This document shows, piece by piece, positions 51,135 to 59,762 of a stretch of 64,000 nt of DNA (the stretch's first letter is position 1; each line of letters opens with the position of its first letter). The DNA comes from CAZKXX01 sp964556705 (GTDB lineage Bacteria > Acidobacteriota > Terriglobia > UBA7540). Where the stretch lies: contig CAZKXX010000003.1 in the NCBI GenBank assembly GCA_964556705.1, forward strand, positions 1-64,000, in the 5' to 3' direction. The notes below the pieces were generated by a model. The model was not told the origin of the DNA, searched no databases, and worked only from the letters and a program-made list of their open reading frames with translations. The position numbers and the translations under genes were made by a program.

Positions 51135-53192
51135 TTGAAAGCCAGCAGCGCGTCAACAATTTTCGGTCCTTACCTGACGAACCCTCCGTCGCGCCTGGGC
51201 GAATTTTTCCGCAACCTCAGGGCTTGCGTCAGATGTCCCCCGAGAATCGTCGTCACTTCAAAGGCGCTCAACGTTCCTTACGCTGACCTGGGCCGGGGCG
51301 CGCTGCCCGGCCGGGGGATCCTCTACTCTTCGATTCTTCATGAAATCATCCTGGTCCTCATCTTTGTCGTTCCCGCCGTGCTGCCTTCGTCGGTGCCCGA
51401 ACGGAAGCGCGAGTATGAACGCCAGTGGCTCGATACGAAACTGACCTATTCGCTTCCGGCGCTGGGAGGCGGGAAGGAAGGCGGCGGGCGACCGGGCGGA
51501 AAATCGGGCGGTGGGGCCGGCCAGCGTGCGGGCCGTCCTTCCGCTCCTCGCGAGGGCGCGAGCGGCCTGCCTGCGCACGCAGGCACGCGCGGGCTGGTCT
51601 ATCCGGCGCCGCAGCCCGTGGTCTCCAATCCTCCACGCCCCACGAACCGCATCCAGACGATCCTTCAACCCGACATTCCGAAAGCGCCGGAATTGAAAGT
51701 CCCTGTGCCGATGCCCAATCTGGTGCAGATGCGGCGCAAGACTCCCGCGCCGCCGGCGCTGATTCCGAAGGTCAAAGTTGAACTCGAGCCGACGCCGGAG
51801 GCGCCGCAGCTTCAGGCGCGCCTCCAACCGCAGCGCGTCCCGCTCTCCATCCGCGCCGCAGCGCCGGCGCCGCTCCCCGCGGAGCCGAAGCTGTCCCTCC
51901 CCGTCGCGCCGGTTGAGACCTCGATGCCGAACCTGCCTCCGCGTCCGAAGACGGAGGTCAAGCCGGTCATTCCGCAATTGAACCGGGCCGCCGCGGAGCC
52001 CGACCCGGCAGCTCCGGAGTTGAACCTTTCGTCCGACCCGCGCGGCACCGACGACCGGACACTGCTGGCCCTGAGTCCTTTTCCGGCACCGCCCGAGGAA
52101 CGGCCTCAGGTTCCGGAGGGTGAGGCGCGAGGGCAGTTCGCCATGGGTCCTGAGCCGAACCTTGCCGGCTCCGGACTCGGCACGCCTGCGCAGGCCGGCG
52201 CGCCGGGCGCGTCGGCCCAAGGGGATCCTTCAGCTTCTTCAGCCGCTGGCGCCGCCGGAGCAGGGCCAGGAACTGGCACGGGAAGCGGCGCGAGCGGTTC
52301 CGGGCCGGGAAGCGGGCCCGGCGGGACCGGCGCGGGAGGAACAGGAACGGGCCCTGGAATCGCGGGCAGCGGAGATGGCCTGCCTGCGCAGGCAGGCTCG
52401 GGCGGTGGCAGCGGCCCGGGGAGCGGTGGCGGGACAGGCGGCGGGATCGGAGCGGGAAGAGGTTCAGGTGAAGGATCTGGTGTCGGTTCCGGAGCGGGCG
52501 GTTCGGGCACGGGCGTCGGGACGGGCGCGGGCTCCGGCAGCGGCCCCGGACGCGGCTCGGGAACTGGAACCGGCACGGGGACGGGAAGCGGCGCGGGCTC
52601 GGGCGCCGGCAGCGGGCCGTTTGAGGGAATCTCCATCGCGGGTGGAACGACCGCAGGCCGCACGGGCGCGCCGGGCGGCAGCCGGACTCCCGCCGACCCG
52701 GGACCGCGGCCCAGCTACGGCATGACCGTTACTTCCACCGCCTCGAGCGGCGGCGGGCTGCGCGATTACGGAATCTTCCGCAACGAGTCGGTCTTCACCG
52801 TCTATATTGAGATGACTCATTCGCCCACGCGCGCGCCTTCTTGGATCCTCCAGTACGCGCAGATGCGGGGGCCCTCGGGGAGCGGCGCGTCGGCGGGCTC
52901 GATTCGCCTGGGCGGAGAGGTGGTGGCGCCCTACCCCATCACCAAAGAGACCCCGGAATTTCCCCGCGATGTGGTGGCGCGCAACCTCGGGAAACTCGTC
53001 GTCGTTTATGGCGAAATTAGCGGGGAAGGGCGCGTCGAGAGCACACGCGTCATTCAGAGCCCCAACCCGCTCCTCAACCGGCCGGCGCTCGACGCACTGA
53101 AGAAGTGGGAGTTCCGGCCCGCCGAGGCCGACGGCACTCCCGTGCGCGTCAAAGTGCTGGTGGGCATCCCGCTCTCCCTGCCCCCCGAATAG
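51135..53192 (+). CDS. TonB-like protein with long Gly/Ser-rich linker
   Basis: About 685 aa. N-terminal basic part with one membrane helix (SSILHEIILVLIFVVPAVLPSS), a Pro-rich periplasmic part (about 110-330), a low-complexity Gly/Ser/Thr tract of roughly 150-190 residues (GSGAGSGxGTG type, about 360-530), and a TonB C-terminal domain ending LNRPALDALKKWEFRPAEADG. It could transmit force or bind to an outer-membrane partner. It follows TadG by 127 nt. Two copies of a 20-bp palindrome lie in the coding region in frame (encoding LPAHAG and LPAQAG). The TTG start is uncertain. Confidence 0.7.
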   Translation: MKASSASTIFGPYLTNPPSRLGEFFRNLRACVRCPPRIVVTSKALNVPYADLGRGALPGRGILYSSILHEIILVLIFVVPAVLPSSVPERKREYERQWLDTKLTYSLPALGGGKEGGGRPGGKSGGGAGQRAGRPSAPREGASGLPAHAGTRGLVYPAPQPVVSNPPRPTNRIQTILQPDIPKAPELKVPVPMPNLVQMRRKTPAPPALIPKVKVELEPTPEAPQLQARLQPQRVPLSIRAAAPAPLPAEPKLSLPVAPVETSMPNLPPRPKTEVKPVIPQLNRAAAEPDPAAPELNLSSDPRGTDDRTLLALSPFPAPPEERPQVPEGEARGQFAMGPEPNLAGSGLGTPAQAGAPGASAQGDPSASSAAGAAGAGPGTGTGSGASGSGPGSGPGGTGAGGTGTGPGIAGSGDGLPAQAGSGGGSGPGSGGGTGGGIGAGRGSGEGSGVGSGAGGSGTGVGTGAGSGSGPGRGSGTGTGTGTGSGAGSGAGSGPFEGISIAGGTTAGRTGAPGGSRTPADPGPRPSYGMTVTSTASSGGGLRDYGIFRNESVFTVYIEMTHSPTRAPSWILQYAQMRGPSGSGASAGSIRLGGEVVAPYPITKETPEFPRDVVARNLGKLVVVYGEISGEGRVESTRVIQSPNPLLNRPALDALKKWEFRPAEADGTPVRVKVLVGIPLSLPPE
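51565..51584. repeat. Palindromic repeat inside the TonB-like gene, copy 1
   Basis: GCCTGCCTGCGCACGCAGGC differs at one base from the perfect palindrome at 52378. It is read in frame as part of the protein. Confidence 0.6.
52378..52397. repeat. Palindromic repeat inside the TonB-like gene, copy 2
   Basis: GCCTGCCTGCGCAGGCAGGC is a perfect 20-bp palindrome within the Gly/Ser tract coding region. A shorter GCCTGCGCAGGC lies at 52186-52197 and a looped version at 37872-37890. Confidence 0.65.
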
Positions 53193-53355
53193 CCGGTTCC
53201 CGCGCCCCCGGGGCCTCCCGCGAGCCGAAAGCCCAGGGACGCCCGGCAGTGTCAGCGTGGGGTTCAACCGAATGTGGGGTTGCGTCAAACCCCGACTTCT
53301 TTTAAGCTGTCGGCGGCAGTTTTCGGTTCGGGCGCTTTCCTCAGGGTCATCGCTC

Positions 53356-53727
53356 ATGGCGCTTCAGTTGGCTCATTCCAAGGTCGGGCCGGTCGTGCAC
53401 GTTCAAATGAAAGGCACGATTGTGGCCGGCAAGGATACCGAGCTGCTGACCGAAACGATCAACCGGATGTTCGAGGAGGGCGAGTCGCAGATCCTTCTCG
53501 ATTTCGCCCAGGTCAATTTCATCGACAGCACGGGAATCGGGGCGATCCTGCGCACTTACAACACGGCCGTGCGCAAGGACGGCGCGGTCAAGCTTCTGCA
53601 TCTGACCAAGCGCATCTACGACGTGTTGCAGATCACGCGGCTCAGCTCGGTCTTCGAGATTTATGACGACCTCGGGAAAGCGCTGGCGTCGTTCGGCGTG
53701 GACCCGAGCGCGGCCGCTCCGGCCTGA
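53356..53727 (+). CDS. STAS-domain anti-sigma factor antagonist
   Basis: 123 aa, one STAS domain. The phospho-Ser is present in VNFIDSTGIGAILRTY. Such SpoIIAA-like proteins bind an anti-sigma kinase when dephosphorylated. No kinase or phosphatase is nearby, so the partner is elsewhere. The ATG at 53356 (MALQLAHSKVG) is chosen over a longer frame of 33 codons. It is followed by a PilZ gene in the same direction. Confidence 0.88.
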   Translation: MALQLAHSKVGPVVHVQMKGTIVAGKDTELLTETINRMFEEGESQILLDFAQVNFIDSTGIGAILRTYNTAVRKDGAVKLLHLTKRIYDVLQITRLSSVFEIYDDLGKALASFGVDPSAAAPA

Positions 53728-53851
53728 GGCGCCGCGCGCGGGCGACCGCTCGCCGAGGCGATGAAGTTCGGAGGTGGGTGAAGGCGGCGACTTCACGGGC
53801 CTCCGGAAGGTCAGCTCGTTCCTCTCACCACCTCCTTCGCGAAGTGAGGTC

Positions 53852-54394
53852 ATGAGCTTCTATCCCAACGACTCCTCCGAAGAGGAAATCCAGAACAAGC
53901 GCAAGGATCGCCGCTGGAACATTCCCGTGCCCGTGCGCCTGACGGGGACGCTGCCTGACGGCTCGACGTTCGACGAGGAAACCGTGACGGCGGACGCCAG
54001 CCCCTCCGGCATGTGCGTGCTGCTGACGGCGAGCATTCCGGTTGAACGGGGCGGGCAGGTGCGCGTGGCGGCGCCCGAAGAAGGATTTGAATCCACGGCC
54101 ACCATCCAGAACATCAGCTCGCTCGGCCCGCACATGAACCGGCTGCGCCTGCGGTTCCCCGCCACCACGCGCTTCAGCCGCGCCTCGGCGCCCAAGCAGT
54201 ATGTGTACGATTATGCGACGGATACCTGGGTCGGCTATATGTTCGAGGGGATGTATTACAATACGAAGCATGAACCCTTCGGAAAGATCGAAAATCAGAA
54301 AGTCTTCGCCCTCGACACGGGGAATCAGTTATTTCTGATTCGGCAGGATCGCGTCTTTGACCTCCGCGGGAGCTGCGTGGGGCACATCGTGTGA
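53852..54394 (+). CDS. PilZ-domain protein
   Basis: 180 aa. The N-terminal half is a PilZ domain with KRKDRRWNIPVPVRL (an RR motif, R-x3-R incomplete) and TADASPSGMCVLL (D/NxSxxG motif), the two elements that hold cyclic di-GMP. The second half, about 105-180, is unique, with VYDYATDTWVGYMFEGMYYN. GAAGTGAGG precedes the ATG. It is 124 nt after the STAS gene. It could link cyclic di-GMP to pili or surface growth. Confidence 0.75.
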   Translation: MSFYPNDSSEEEIQNKRKDRRWNIPVPVRLTGTLPDGSTFDEETVTADASPSGMCVLLTASIPVERGGQVRVAAPEEGFESTATIQNISSLGPHMNRLRLRFPATTRFSRASAPKQYVYDYATDTWVGYMFEGMYYNTKHEPFGKIENQKVFALDTGNQLFLIRQDRVFDLRGSCVGHIV

Positions 54395-54471
54395 GCCGCG
54401 CGCGCCGCGGCTCGCTTCCGCTTTCGGCTGGTGCTGGATGAAATGCACGCGGCGGGATGCGCCCGCGCGCC

Positions 54472-55368
54472 TCAGCGGCGCTTGCGCGTCCTGGCGCGGG
54501 GGCGCCGCGGCCGACTCGGGCGCGTGCGGACGGGGCCAGGCCGTGGCGGGATTTCCAAAACCATTCCTTCGGCGGCGCCGATCGAATGGCGGAATTTCTT
54601 CTGCGCCTGCGCGACGAGGCCGGCCACGAAGTGGTCGTCGTGGTCCGGGTCGTGGTGAAACAGCACGAATTTCCCGACGCCGGCTTCTTTGGCCACTTTC
54701 ACGCCCTCCGTCCACGTGCTGTGACCCCACCCCCGCTTCGCCCCGTTGAGTTCTTCCGGCGTGTACTGGCAATCGTAGATGAAGACGTCGGCGCCGCGGG
54801 CAAGCTCGCGGACGTTGCGGTCGTGCTCTTCCGAGCCCGGTTCGGTGTCCGTGGCGTAGACCAGCGTGCCGCCGTCGGCTTCGATCCGATAAGCGACGCA
54901 GCCCTGCGGGTGGTTCATCGGCGCGGTGGTGATGATGGCGTCGTTGATGTTGATGGGGTCTGTTCCGAAATCGTAAAAGCCGCGCGTCGAAGCCATCACA
55001 CTCATATCCACGGGGAAATACGGCGTGATCATCTGCCCTTCCACCGCGGCCTCGAGCTCGTGTGCTTTGTGCGAGACCGAATGGAAGAAGATCGAGTTGC
55101 CGGCTTGATAGAGGGGCAGGAAAAACGGGATGCCCTGAATGTGGTCCCAGTGAAAATGGGAGAGAAAAACGTAAGCGACGATGGGGCGGCCGCCGAATTC
55201 GCGCGCCAGGCTCTTGCCGAGCGCGCGCAGCCCGCTGCCGCAGTCGAGGATGATCAGCGTGCCGTTGTCCAGGCGCACTTCCAGGCAGGGCGTGTTGCCG
55301 CCGTAATGGGAGTTCCTGCGCTCGGGAGTGGGAGTGGAACCGCGAACTCCCCAGAACTTCAGTCTCAC
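54472..55368 (-). CDS. MBL-fold metallohydrolase
   Basis: 298 aa. Starts with KFWGVRGSTPTPERRNSHYGGNTPCLEV, typical of the GSTPTP subgroup of MBL-fold proteins related to phosphodiesterases. The metal motif is SHFHWDHIQG, with later His and Asp in APMNHPQGC, YATDTEPG and FHHDPDHDD. The C-terminal tail is Arg-rich. The GTG at 55368, after GAGG, is preferred; the longer frame adds 21 unconserved residues. A cyclic-nucleotide or small-phosphodiester substrate is possible. Confidence 0.82.
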   Translation of the reverse strand: MRLKFWGVRGSTPTPERRNSHYGGNTPCLEVRLDNGTLIILDCGSGLRALGKSLAREFGGRPIVAYVFLSHFHWDHIQGIPFFLPLYQAGNSIFFHSVSHKAHELEAAVEGQMITPYFPVDMSVMASTRGFYDFGTDPININDAIITTAPMNHPQGCVAYRIEADGGTLVYATDTEPGSEEHDRNVRELARGADVFIYDCQYTPEELNGAKRGWGHSTWTEGVKVAKEAGVGKFVLFHHDPDHDDHFVAGLVAQAQKKFRHSIGAAEGMVLEIPPRPGPVRTRPSRPRRPRARTRKRR

Positions 55369-55531
55369 AAAGAGCCTCGTCGGACTGGAACGGCCTCTCT
55401 CGCGCCGGCCGCTGGGGTGGTCTTCCGGCACGCAGGCGTTGACCGTGCTTTTACCTCACATGGGTCCGCGATGCAAGCCTTCCCTTCGGCCCCGCCGCGG
55501 GCCCTTCGAGCTTGCGGTTTCCCGTGAAACC

Positions 55532-56722
55532 TCAATCCGCGGGAATGAAGATTTCGCGCACGCGGCCTTCGCGGTCCACCGACTGCACCACGCGATGCGA
55601 CGGACGCAATTCGGAACTGGCCGCGCCGCGCGCCTTGACCTCCACCGTGCGCTCGCTCGTGCCGTCGGGGCGCGTCGTTTCTTCCTCGACGCGCTCTTCC
55701 ACCACGACGGGCCGGCTCGAACTCAGGTTTCGCGAAGCGCCGCCCGCCACCAGGTCGGACTCGGTCACCGACCGCGAAACGGTTTTGCCCTCAGCCGTCC
55801 CGTGACTTTCCGTGACGGTCCGCTCCACGAGCTGAAAGATGCGCCCTTCGGTGCCCTGCAAGTCGCGCCGCTTCACCGTCACTTCGTTCACGTCGCGGTC
55901 GCTCAGGCGGGTCGAGCGCTCCTCGCGCACTTCGTAGTCGGCCAGCCGCCCGCGCGCGTCGGGAACCTGGCGCACCGAGCGGACCTGCTTCGCGCCTTCC
56001 TCCACGCGTTCCGTGGTCGTCTCGCGCTCGGTCACTTTCCAGCCGCCCGCGACGTCCGGTTGCTCGACTTCGCGCCGGCGCTCGCGCGCCTCTTCAGGCC
56101 CCGATTCCTCGACGCGTTCGCGCCGCGTCGTCTGCCAGCGGCCGCTGAGGTCGGGCTTCTGCACCTCGCGCTCCACCCGGGTGGTGTCGCCTTCGGTGCG
56201 AATCCGCTCCCGAATAATCTCGATCGGCACCAGGCGGTTCGAGCCGTCGGGATTTTTCAGGATGTATTCCTTCTCGATCGTTCCGTCCGGCAGCTTGCGC
56301 GTGCGGATTTCGCGCTCCTGGAGCACGCGCCGGTCGCCCGCGTAAGAAGGCGCGCGCACGCGTTCGATTTCCACCTCACCGTCGGGCGTCGTCTTGCGTT
56401 CGATTTCTTCCAGGCGCGAATACCGCGTCGTCCCGCTCTGTCCCGTGTAAACCTTGCGCTCGAAGGCGGGCTTCGGCGGAGGCTCGGGCTCCTCCGCGGC
56501 GGGCGGCGCGGCCGAAGGCGCGTCGGCTTTGCGAGCGCCCTGGCCGGCAGGTGTTTGGGCCGAGGTGGTCGCCGTTTTGCTTTTCCGTTCCTGAGCGAAG
56601 GCGCCGACGCAGAAAATCGGCGTGACCAGCACCGTCAACAAGAGCGCGCGGGTGAATTTCGTTGGGAAGCCTGAGCGGCGAAACGAAACCCGGGTCGCGA
56701 TTCTTTCGAGAGTTCCCGTCAT
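55532..56722 (-). CDS. Exported protein of charged beta repeats
   Basis: 396 aa. Signal peptide (ALLLTVLVTPIFCVGAFAQ), a Pro/Ala-rich linker, then irregular repeats of about 45-55 residues with the theme Q-x-PDxxGxWxxTxRExxxER (for example KPDLSGRWQTTRRERVEE and QPDVAGGWKVTERETTTER), rich in Arg, Glu and Thr. The pattern suggests a long beta fibre on the surface or in the periplasm. The start at 56722 is preferred over 56761. No family recognised. It stands alone, divergent from the HEAT-repeat gene. Confidence 0.65.
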   Translation of the reverse strand: MTGTLERIATRVSFRRSGFPTKFTRALLLTVLVTPIFCVGAFAQERKSKTATTSAQTPAGQGARKADAPSAAPPAAEEPEPPPKPAFERKVYTGQSGTTRYSRLEEIERKTTPDGEVEIERVRAPSYAGDRRVLQEREIRTRKLPDGTIEKEYILKNPDGSNRLVPIEIIRERIRTEGDTTRVEREVQKPDLSGRWQTTRRERVEESGPEEARERRREVEQPDVAGGWKVTERETTTERVEEGAKQVRSVRQVPDARGRLADYEVREERSTRLSDRDVNEVTVKRRDLQGTEGRIFQLVERTVTESHGTAEGKTVSRSVTESDLVAGGASRNLSSSRPVVVEERVEEETTRPDGTSERTVEVKARGAASSELRPSHRVVQSVDREGRVREIFIPAD

Positions 56723-56997
56723 GATTCTCTGGCCCGTTTGCGGACCCGGTATCCGATTCACGACTGCCTGCCGCCGCCTCGTTCCGGAACGAGAGTGGAA
56801 TCCTCTGCCGCAGTTCTCCGGTGTCGCACCCTATTCTCCGGAGCGATGAGCGCACTTTCAAGCCCAATCTCGCGCTGTTACCGAGATTGAAAACAGCGTC
56901 TTGACCGTCGCCATTCCCGCAACGCGGCCGCATCCGGCGCGGCGGTCTATCGGCTGAATGCGCCGGTCGAGTATAATGGCTTTTTCAGCGGGGTTCG

Positions 56998-57918
56998 ATG
57001 AAACCTCTTCTTCACGTCAAGGAGGCGGCGCGCGATTCATCCTCCGCAGTCGATGCGACCGGCTCGGCCACGAGCGGTCAGAGGTCTCCGCTCGAGCGCG
57101 CGAACCGGCGCGCCAACGTGATCCTGGTTCTCGTCCCCGTCCTGCTGGTCTTCGTCACCTACCTTTTCTGGTACCAGACGTGGTTCGGGCGCGAGCTTTC
57201 CGACCGCGATATCGGCCGCTATCTCTCCGACACGCGCAAGTCGCGCGACACGCAGCACGCGCTCTCAAAGGCGGCGGAGCGCATGGCGCGCGGCGACGCG
57301 GCGGCGCGCCAGTGGTATCCGAAGATCATCGCCCTCGCCGGCCACCCCGAGCCGCAGTTGCGCTCGATGGCCGCCTGGACGATGGGACAGGACAACCGCG
57401 CCGAAGAGTTCCGCGCCGCGCTCCGCGGAATGCTCGACGATCCCGAAACGATGGTGCGCTGGAACGCCGCACTGGCGCTGGTGCGCTTCGGCGACGCCTC
57501 CGGCCGCGACGAACTGCGCGCCATGCTGCGCCCGCAGGAAATTTCTGCGCCCGCGTCGGGCGAGATCGTCTATCGCTTGAAGGACGACGACGCGGTGCGC
57601 TCGGGCAGCATCGTGGCGCGCATCGAGACGGCGCCCGACCAGCGCGTGGACGTGGTGACTCCGGCCGGCGGGCGGCTCGAAGGTTTCCGCGCGGCCAAGG
57701 GCGAGCGCGTCCGCGCGGGCGAGCTGCTGGTGCGCGTCGAGCCGGGGGAAGAGCAGGTGTGGGAATCGCTCCGCGCGCTCTACCTCGTCGGCACCGCGGA
57801 AGATTTGGAAGACGTCGAACGCTTCACGCGCGGCGCCCCCGGCCTCTCCAACCGCATCCCCCACCAGGCCCGCCTCACCGCGAAGGCCATCCGCGAACGC
57901 AGTCCGCCTAAGCTGTAG
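56998..57918 (+). CDS. HEAT-repeat and barrel-sandwich membrane protein
   Basis: 306 aa. A cytoplasmic leader and one membrane helix (about 40-60, NVILVLVPVLLVFVTYLFWY) are followed by helical HEAT repeats (about 75-170, RSMAAWTMGQDNRAEEFRAALRG, TMVRWNAALALVRFG) and a biotinyl/lipoyl-like domain (about 175-250, ISAPASGEIVYRLKDDDAVRSGSIVARIE). The lipoyl domain lacks the Lys of the usual MKM motif. It looks like a membrane-fusion adaptor with a protein-binding HEAT part. The TAG stop lies inside a dispersed repeat. Confidence 0.7.
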   Translation: MKPLLHVKEAARDSSSAVDATGSATSGQRSPLERANRRANVILVLVPVLLVFVTYLFWYQTWFGRELSDRDIGRYLSDTRKSRDTQHALSKAAERMARGDAAARQWYPKIIALAGHPEPQLRSMAAWTMGQDNRAEEFRAALRGMLDDPETMVRWNAALALVRFGDASGRDELRAMLRPQEISAPASGEIVYRLKDDDAVRSGSIVARIETAPDQRVDVVTPAGGRLEGFRAAKGERVRAGELLVRVEPGEEQVWESLRALYLVGTAEDLEDVERFTRGAPGLSNRIPHQARLTAKAIRERSPPKL

Positions 57919-57923
57919 CAGCG
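57909..57923 (+). repeat. Half copy of the dispersed repeat at the left edge of the islet
   Basis: AAGCTGTAGCAGCGG matches the AGCTGTAGC(G/A)GCGG unit at 20351 and 60828 but lacks the second hairpin arm. The stop codon of the HEAT-repeat gene lies in it. The AT-richer islet begins just after. Confidence 0.5.
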
Positions 57924-58054
57924 GTCGGTCCCTCTCAAGTTTCTCTGCAAAGTATGCTGTGCTCACTGTTTTGAATCCTCTTGTCTTCTGTTTCTCTCCA
58001 TATTACCGTTATCTCGCTAGCTAACCTTACCGTGCGCGGGAAGAACAGGCTGAC

Positions 58055-58903
58055 ATGAGTGAAATCACATTTTGCGACGATGGACTTCCATGTTGCGACG
58101 TGGGAGCTTGGGTAGAAGACAAATACGCTCTTGTGGGCTTGTATGACCGACTTTTCTCAACCGCGATGAAGAACAAATGGCCCGTCCGAGTTTACATCGA
58201 TCTATATGCCGGACCGGGCCTGGCCCGTGTTCGAGGTGCGAATCGCATTATGGCAGGCTCGCCGCTCTTGGCTTTGAGCGTTCCTGATCCGTTCGACAAA
58301 TACATCTTTTGTGAAAACGACTCCGCTTCTTTGAGCGCCCTGGAAAAGCGCGTGGCACGGTACTTTCCGAAATCTGACGTCGAATTTGTCCCCGGTGACT
58401 GCAATGATGAAGTGGAAAAAATCTGCGCAAAGATTCCTATCCCATCGAAAGATCGCGGCGTGCTGTCCTTTTGCTTCGTGGACCCGTACGACATTTCGAT
58501 TCGATTTTCGACGGTCCAAAGGCTTTCCTCGTTCTATATGGATTTTCTCTTTCTGCTTGCCGTCCACATGGATGCAAACCGGAACCTTGAGCGTTACCTC
58601 CGGCCCGAAAATACAAAGGTCGAAGATTTCCTGGGATTGCGCGAGTGGCGCGAAAAGTGGAAAATCGCAGAGAGTCAGGGGACAAGTTTCCCTCGCTATC
58701 TTGCTGAAGAATATTCGAGACAGATGGAAAGACTGGGCCACCTGCCAATGCCGTGGGACAAGATGAGGCAGGTTCGTTCCGGCGAGAAGAACCTTCCGCT
58801 TTACCGACTGGCCTTGTTCTCACGACATCCGCTTGCGTACGGTTTGTGGGACGAGGTTCTTAAATACAGTACGAGCCAGACGTCTTTTTCGTTTGGTGAG
58901 TGA
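58055..58903 (+). CDS. Three-Cys-motif partner protein TcmP
   Basis: 282 aa. Matches the TcmP family in size and features: an early Cys-rich leader (FCDDGLPCCDVG), YIDLYAGPGLARV (methyltransferase-like motif I), IFCENDSAS, and SFCFVDPYDI (DPY in place of the NPPY of DNA methyltransferases), then a helical C-terminal half. The partner is the next gene, 7 nt away, which encodes a three-Cys protein. The pair travels together in many mobile contexts, but its task is not established. Codon use and GC differ from the flanks. Nucleic-acid or protein modification is a guess. Confidence 0.85.
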   Translation: MSEITFCDDGLPCCDVGAWVEDKYALVGLYDRLFSTAMKNKWPVRVYIDLYAGPGLARVRGANRIMAGSPLLALSVPDPFDKYIFCENDSASLSALEKRVARYFPKSDVEFVPGDCNDEVEKICAKIPIPSKDRGVLSFCFVDPYDISIRFSTVQRLSSFYMDFLFLLAVHMDANRNLERYLRPENTKVEDFLGLREWREKWKIAESQGTSFPRYLAEEYSRQMERLGHLPMPWDKMRQVRSGEKNLPLYRLALFSRHPLAYGLWDEVLKYSTSQTSFSFGE

Positions 58904-58910
58904 GGTGGAA

Positions 58911-59639
58911 ATGGCACAGTCATCGGCCATCGAGTGGACGGAATCCACGTGGAACCCGCTCACGGGTTGCACCAAGATCAGTCCGGGGTGCAAGCACTGC
59001 TACGCGGAGCGGATGGCGTTGCGGCTCCAGGCGATGGGCCAGCCGAATTACGCCAAGGGCTTCAAGTTGACCCTGCATGAAATCGCGCTCGAACTGCCGC
59101 TCAAGTGGAAGAAGCCCCAGACCATCTTCGTAAACTCCATGAGCGATCTGTTCCACAAGGCTGTGCCCGTGGAATTCATCCTCAAGACCTTTGACGTGAT
59201 GTGCCGGGCCGACTGGCATCGGTATCAAATTCTGACGAAACGCTCCGAGCGCCTGCTGGAGCTCTCTTCGATGCTTCCCTGGAAGCCGCACATCTGGATG
59301 GGCGTGAGCGTCGAGAATCTAGATTATGTTTTCCGCATCGAGCACCTTCGCCAGACGGGCGCGATGGTCAAATTCCTTTCTCTGGAACCTCTGTTGGGTC
59401 GGCTCCCCAGCTTGAATCTCGAAGGTATCGACTGGGTGATTGTGGGCGGCGAGTCGGGGCCCGGCGCTCGGCCGATGGACCCTGCATGGGTGTCCGACAT
59501 TCGCGATCAATGCCTGCGGGCGGGTGTTCCCTTCTTTTTCAAGCAGTGGGGCGGGACGAGGAAGAAGCAATCAGGGCGGCTGCTCGGAGGCCGGACGTGG
59601 GACGAGATGCCCGCGCTGGCGACGGCTGCTGCTTCTTAG
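58911..59639 (+). CDS. Phage Gp37/Gp68-type (DUF5131) three-Cys protein
   Basis: 242 aa. DUF5131 motif: IEWTESTWNPLTGC, then KISPGCKHCYAERMA, giving Cys20, Cys27 and Cys30 (C-x6-C-x2-C), which resembles a radical-SAM cluster site. Later KPQTIFVNSMSDLFH, QILTKRSERL, IWMGVSVEN and IVGGESGPGARPM are conserved family signatures; FFFKQWGG is near the end. In phage and plasmid genomes it is linked to DNA or protein modification only by inference. GAGGTGGAA precedes the ATG. It follows TcmP by 7 nt as a two-gene unit. Confidence 0.88.
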   Translation: MAQSSAIEWTESTWNPLTGCTKISPGCKHCYAERMALRLQAMGQPNYAKGFKLTLHEIALELPLKWKKPQTIFVNSMSDLFHKAVPVEFILKTFDVMCRADWHRYQILTKRSERLLELSSMLPWKPHIWMGVSVENLDYVFRIEHLRQTGAMVKFLSLEPLLGRLPSLNLEGIDWVIVGGESGPGARPMDPAWVSDIRDQCLRAGVPFFFKQWGGTRKKQSGRLLGGRTWDEMPALATAAAS

Positions 59640-59762
59640 CAATCCCCGCGCGGCGCCAGCTGATTCCCTGGGCCTCTGGTTTGTCGAATGAACCGAGCAA
59701 TATCCGCAGACTTAGAGGAGAGGTACATGGGCACAACGATTTTGCGCGAGCGGGCGATTTGA

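Noticed and set aside
52240..52620. Repetitive GC-rich stretch considered as a CRISPR or tandem array
   Set aside because: The repeat is irregular, has no constant unit and spacer lengths, and is translated in frame as Gly/Ser/Thr.
52106..52663. A Pro-rich minus-strand frame opposite the Gly/Ser tract
   Set aside because: It is the direct complement of Gly-rich codons; no start signal and no domain.
57925..58054. Search for an integrase, tRNA end or att site at the left of the islet
   Set aside because: Only the half repeat at 57909 is visible; no tRNA or recombinase gene can be supported.
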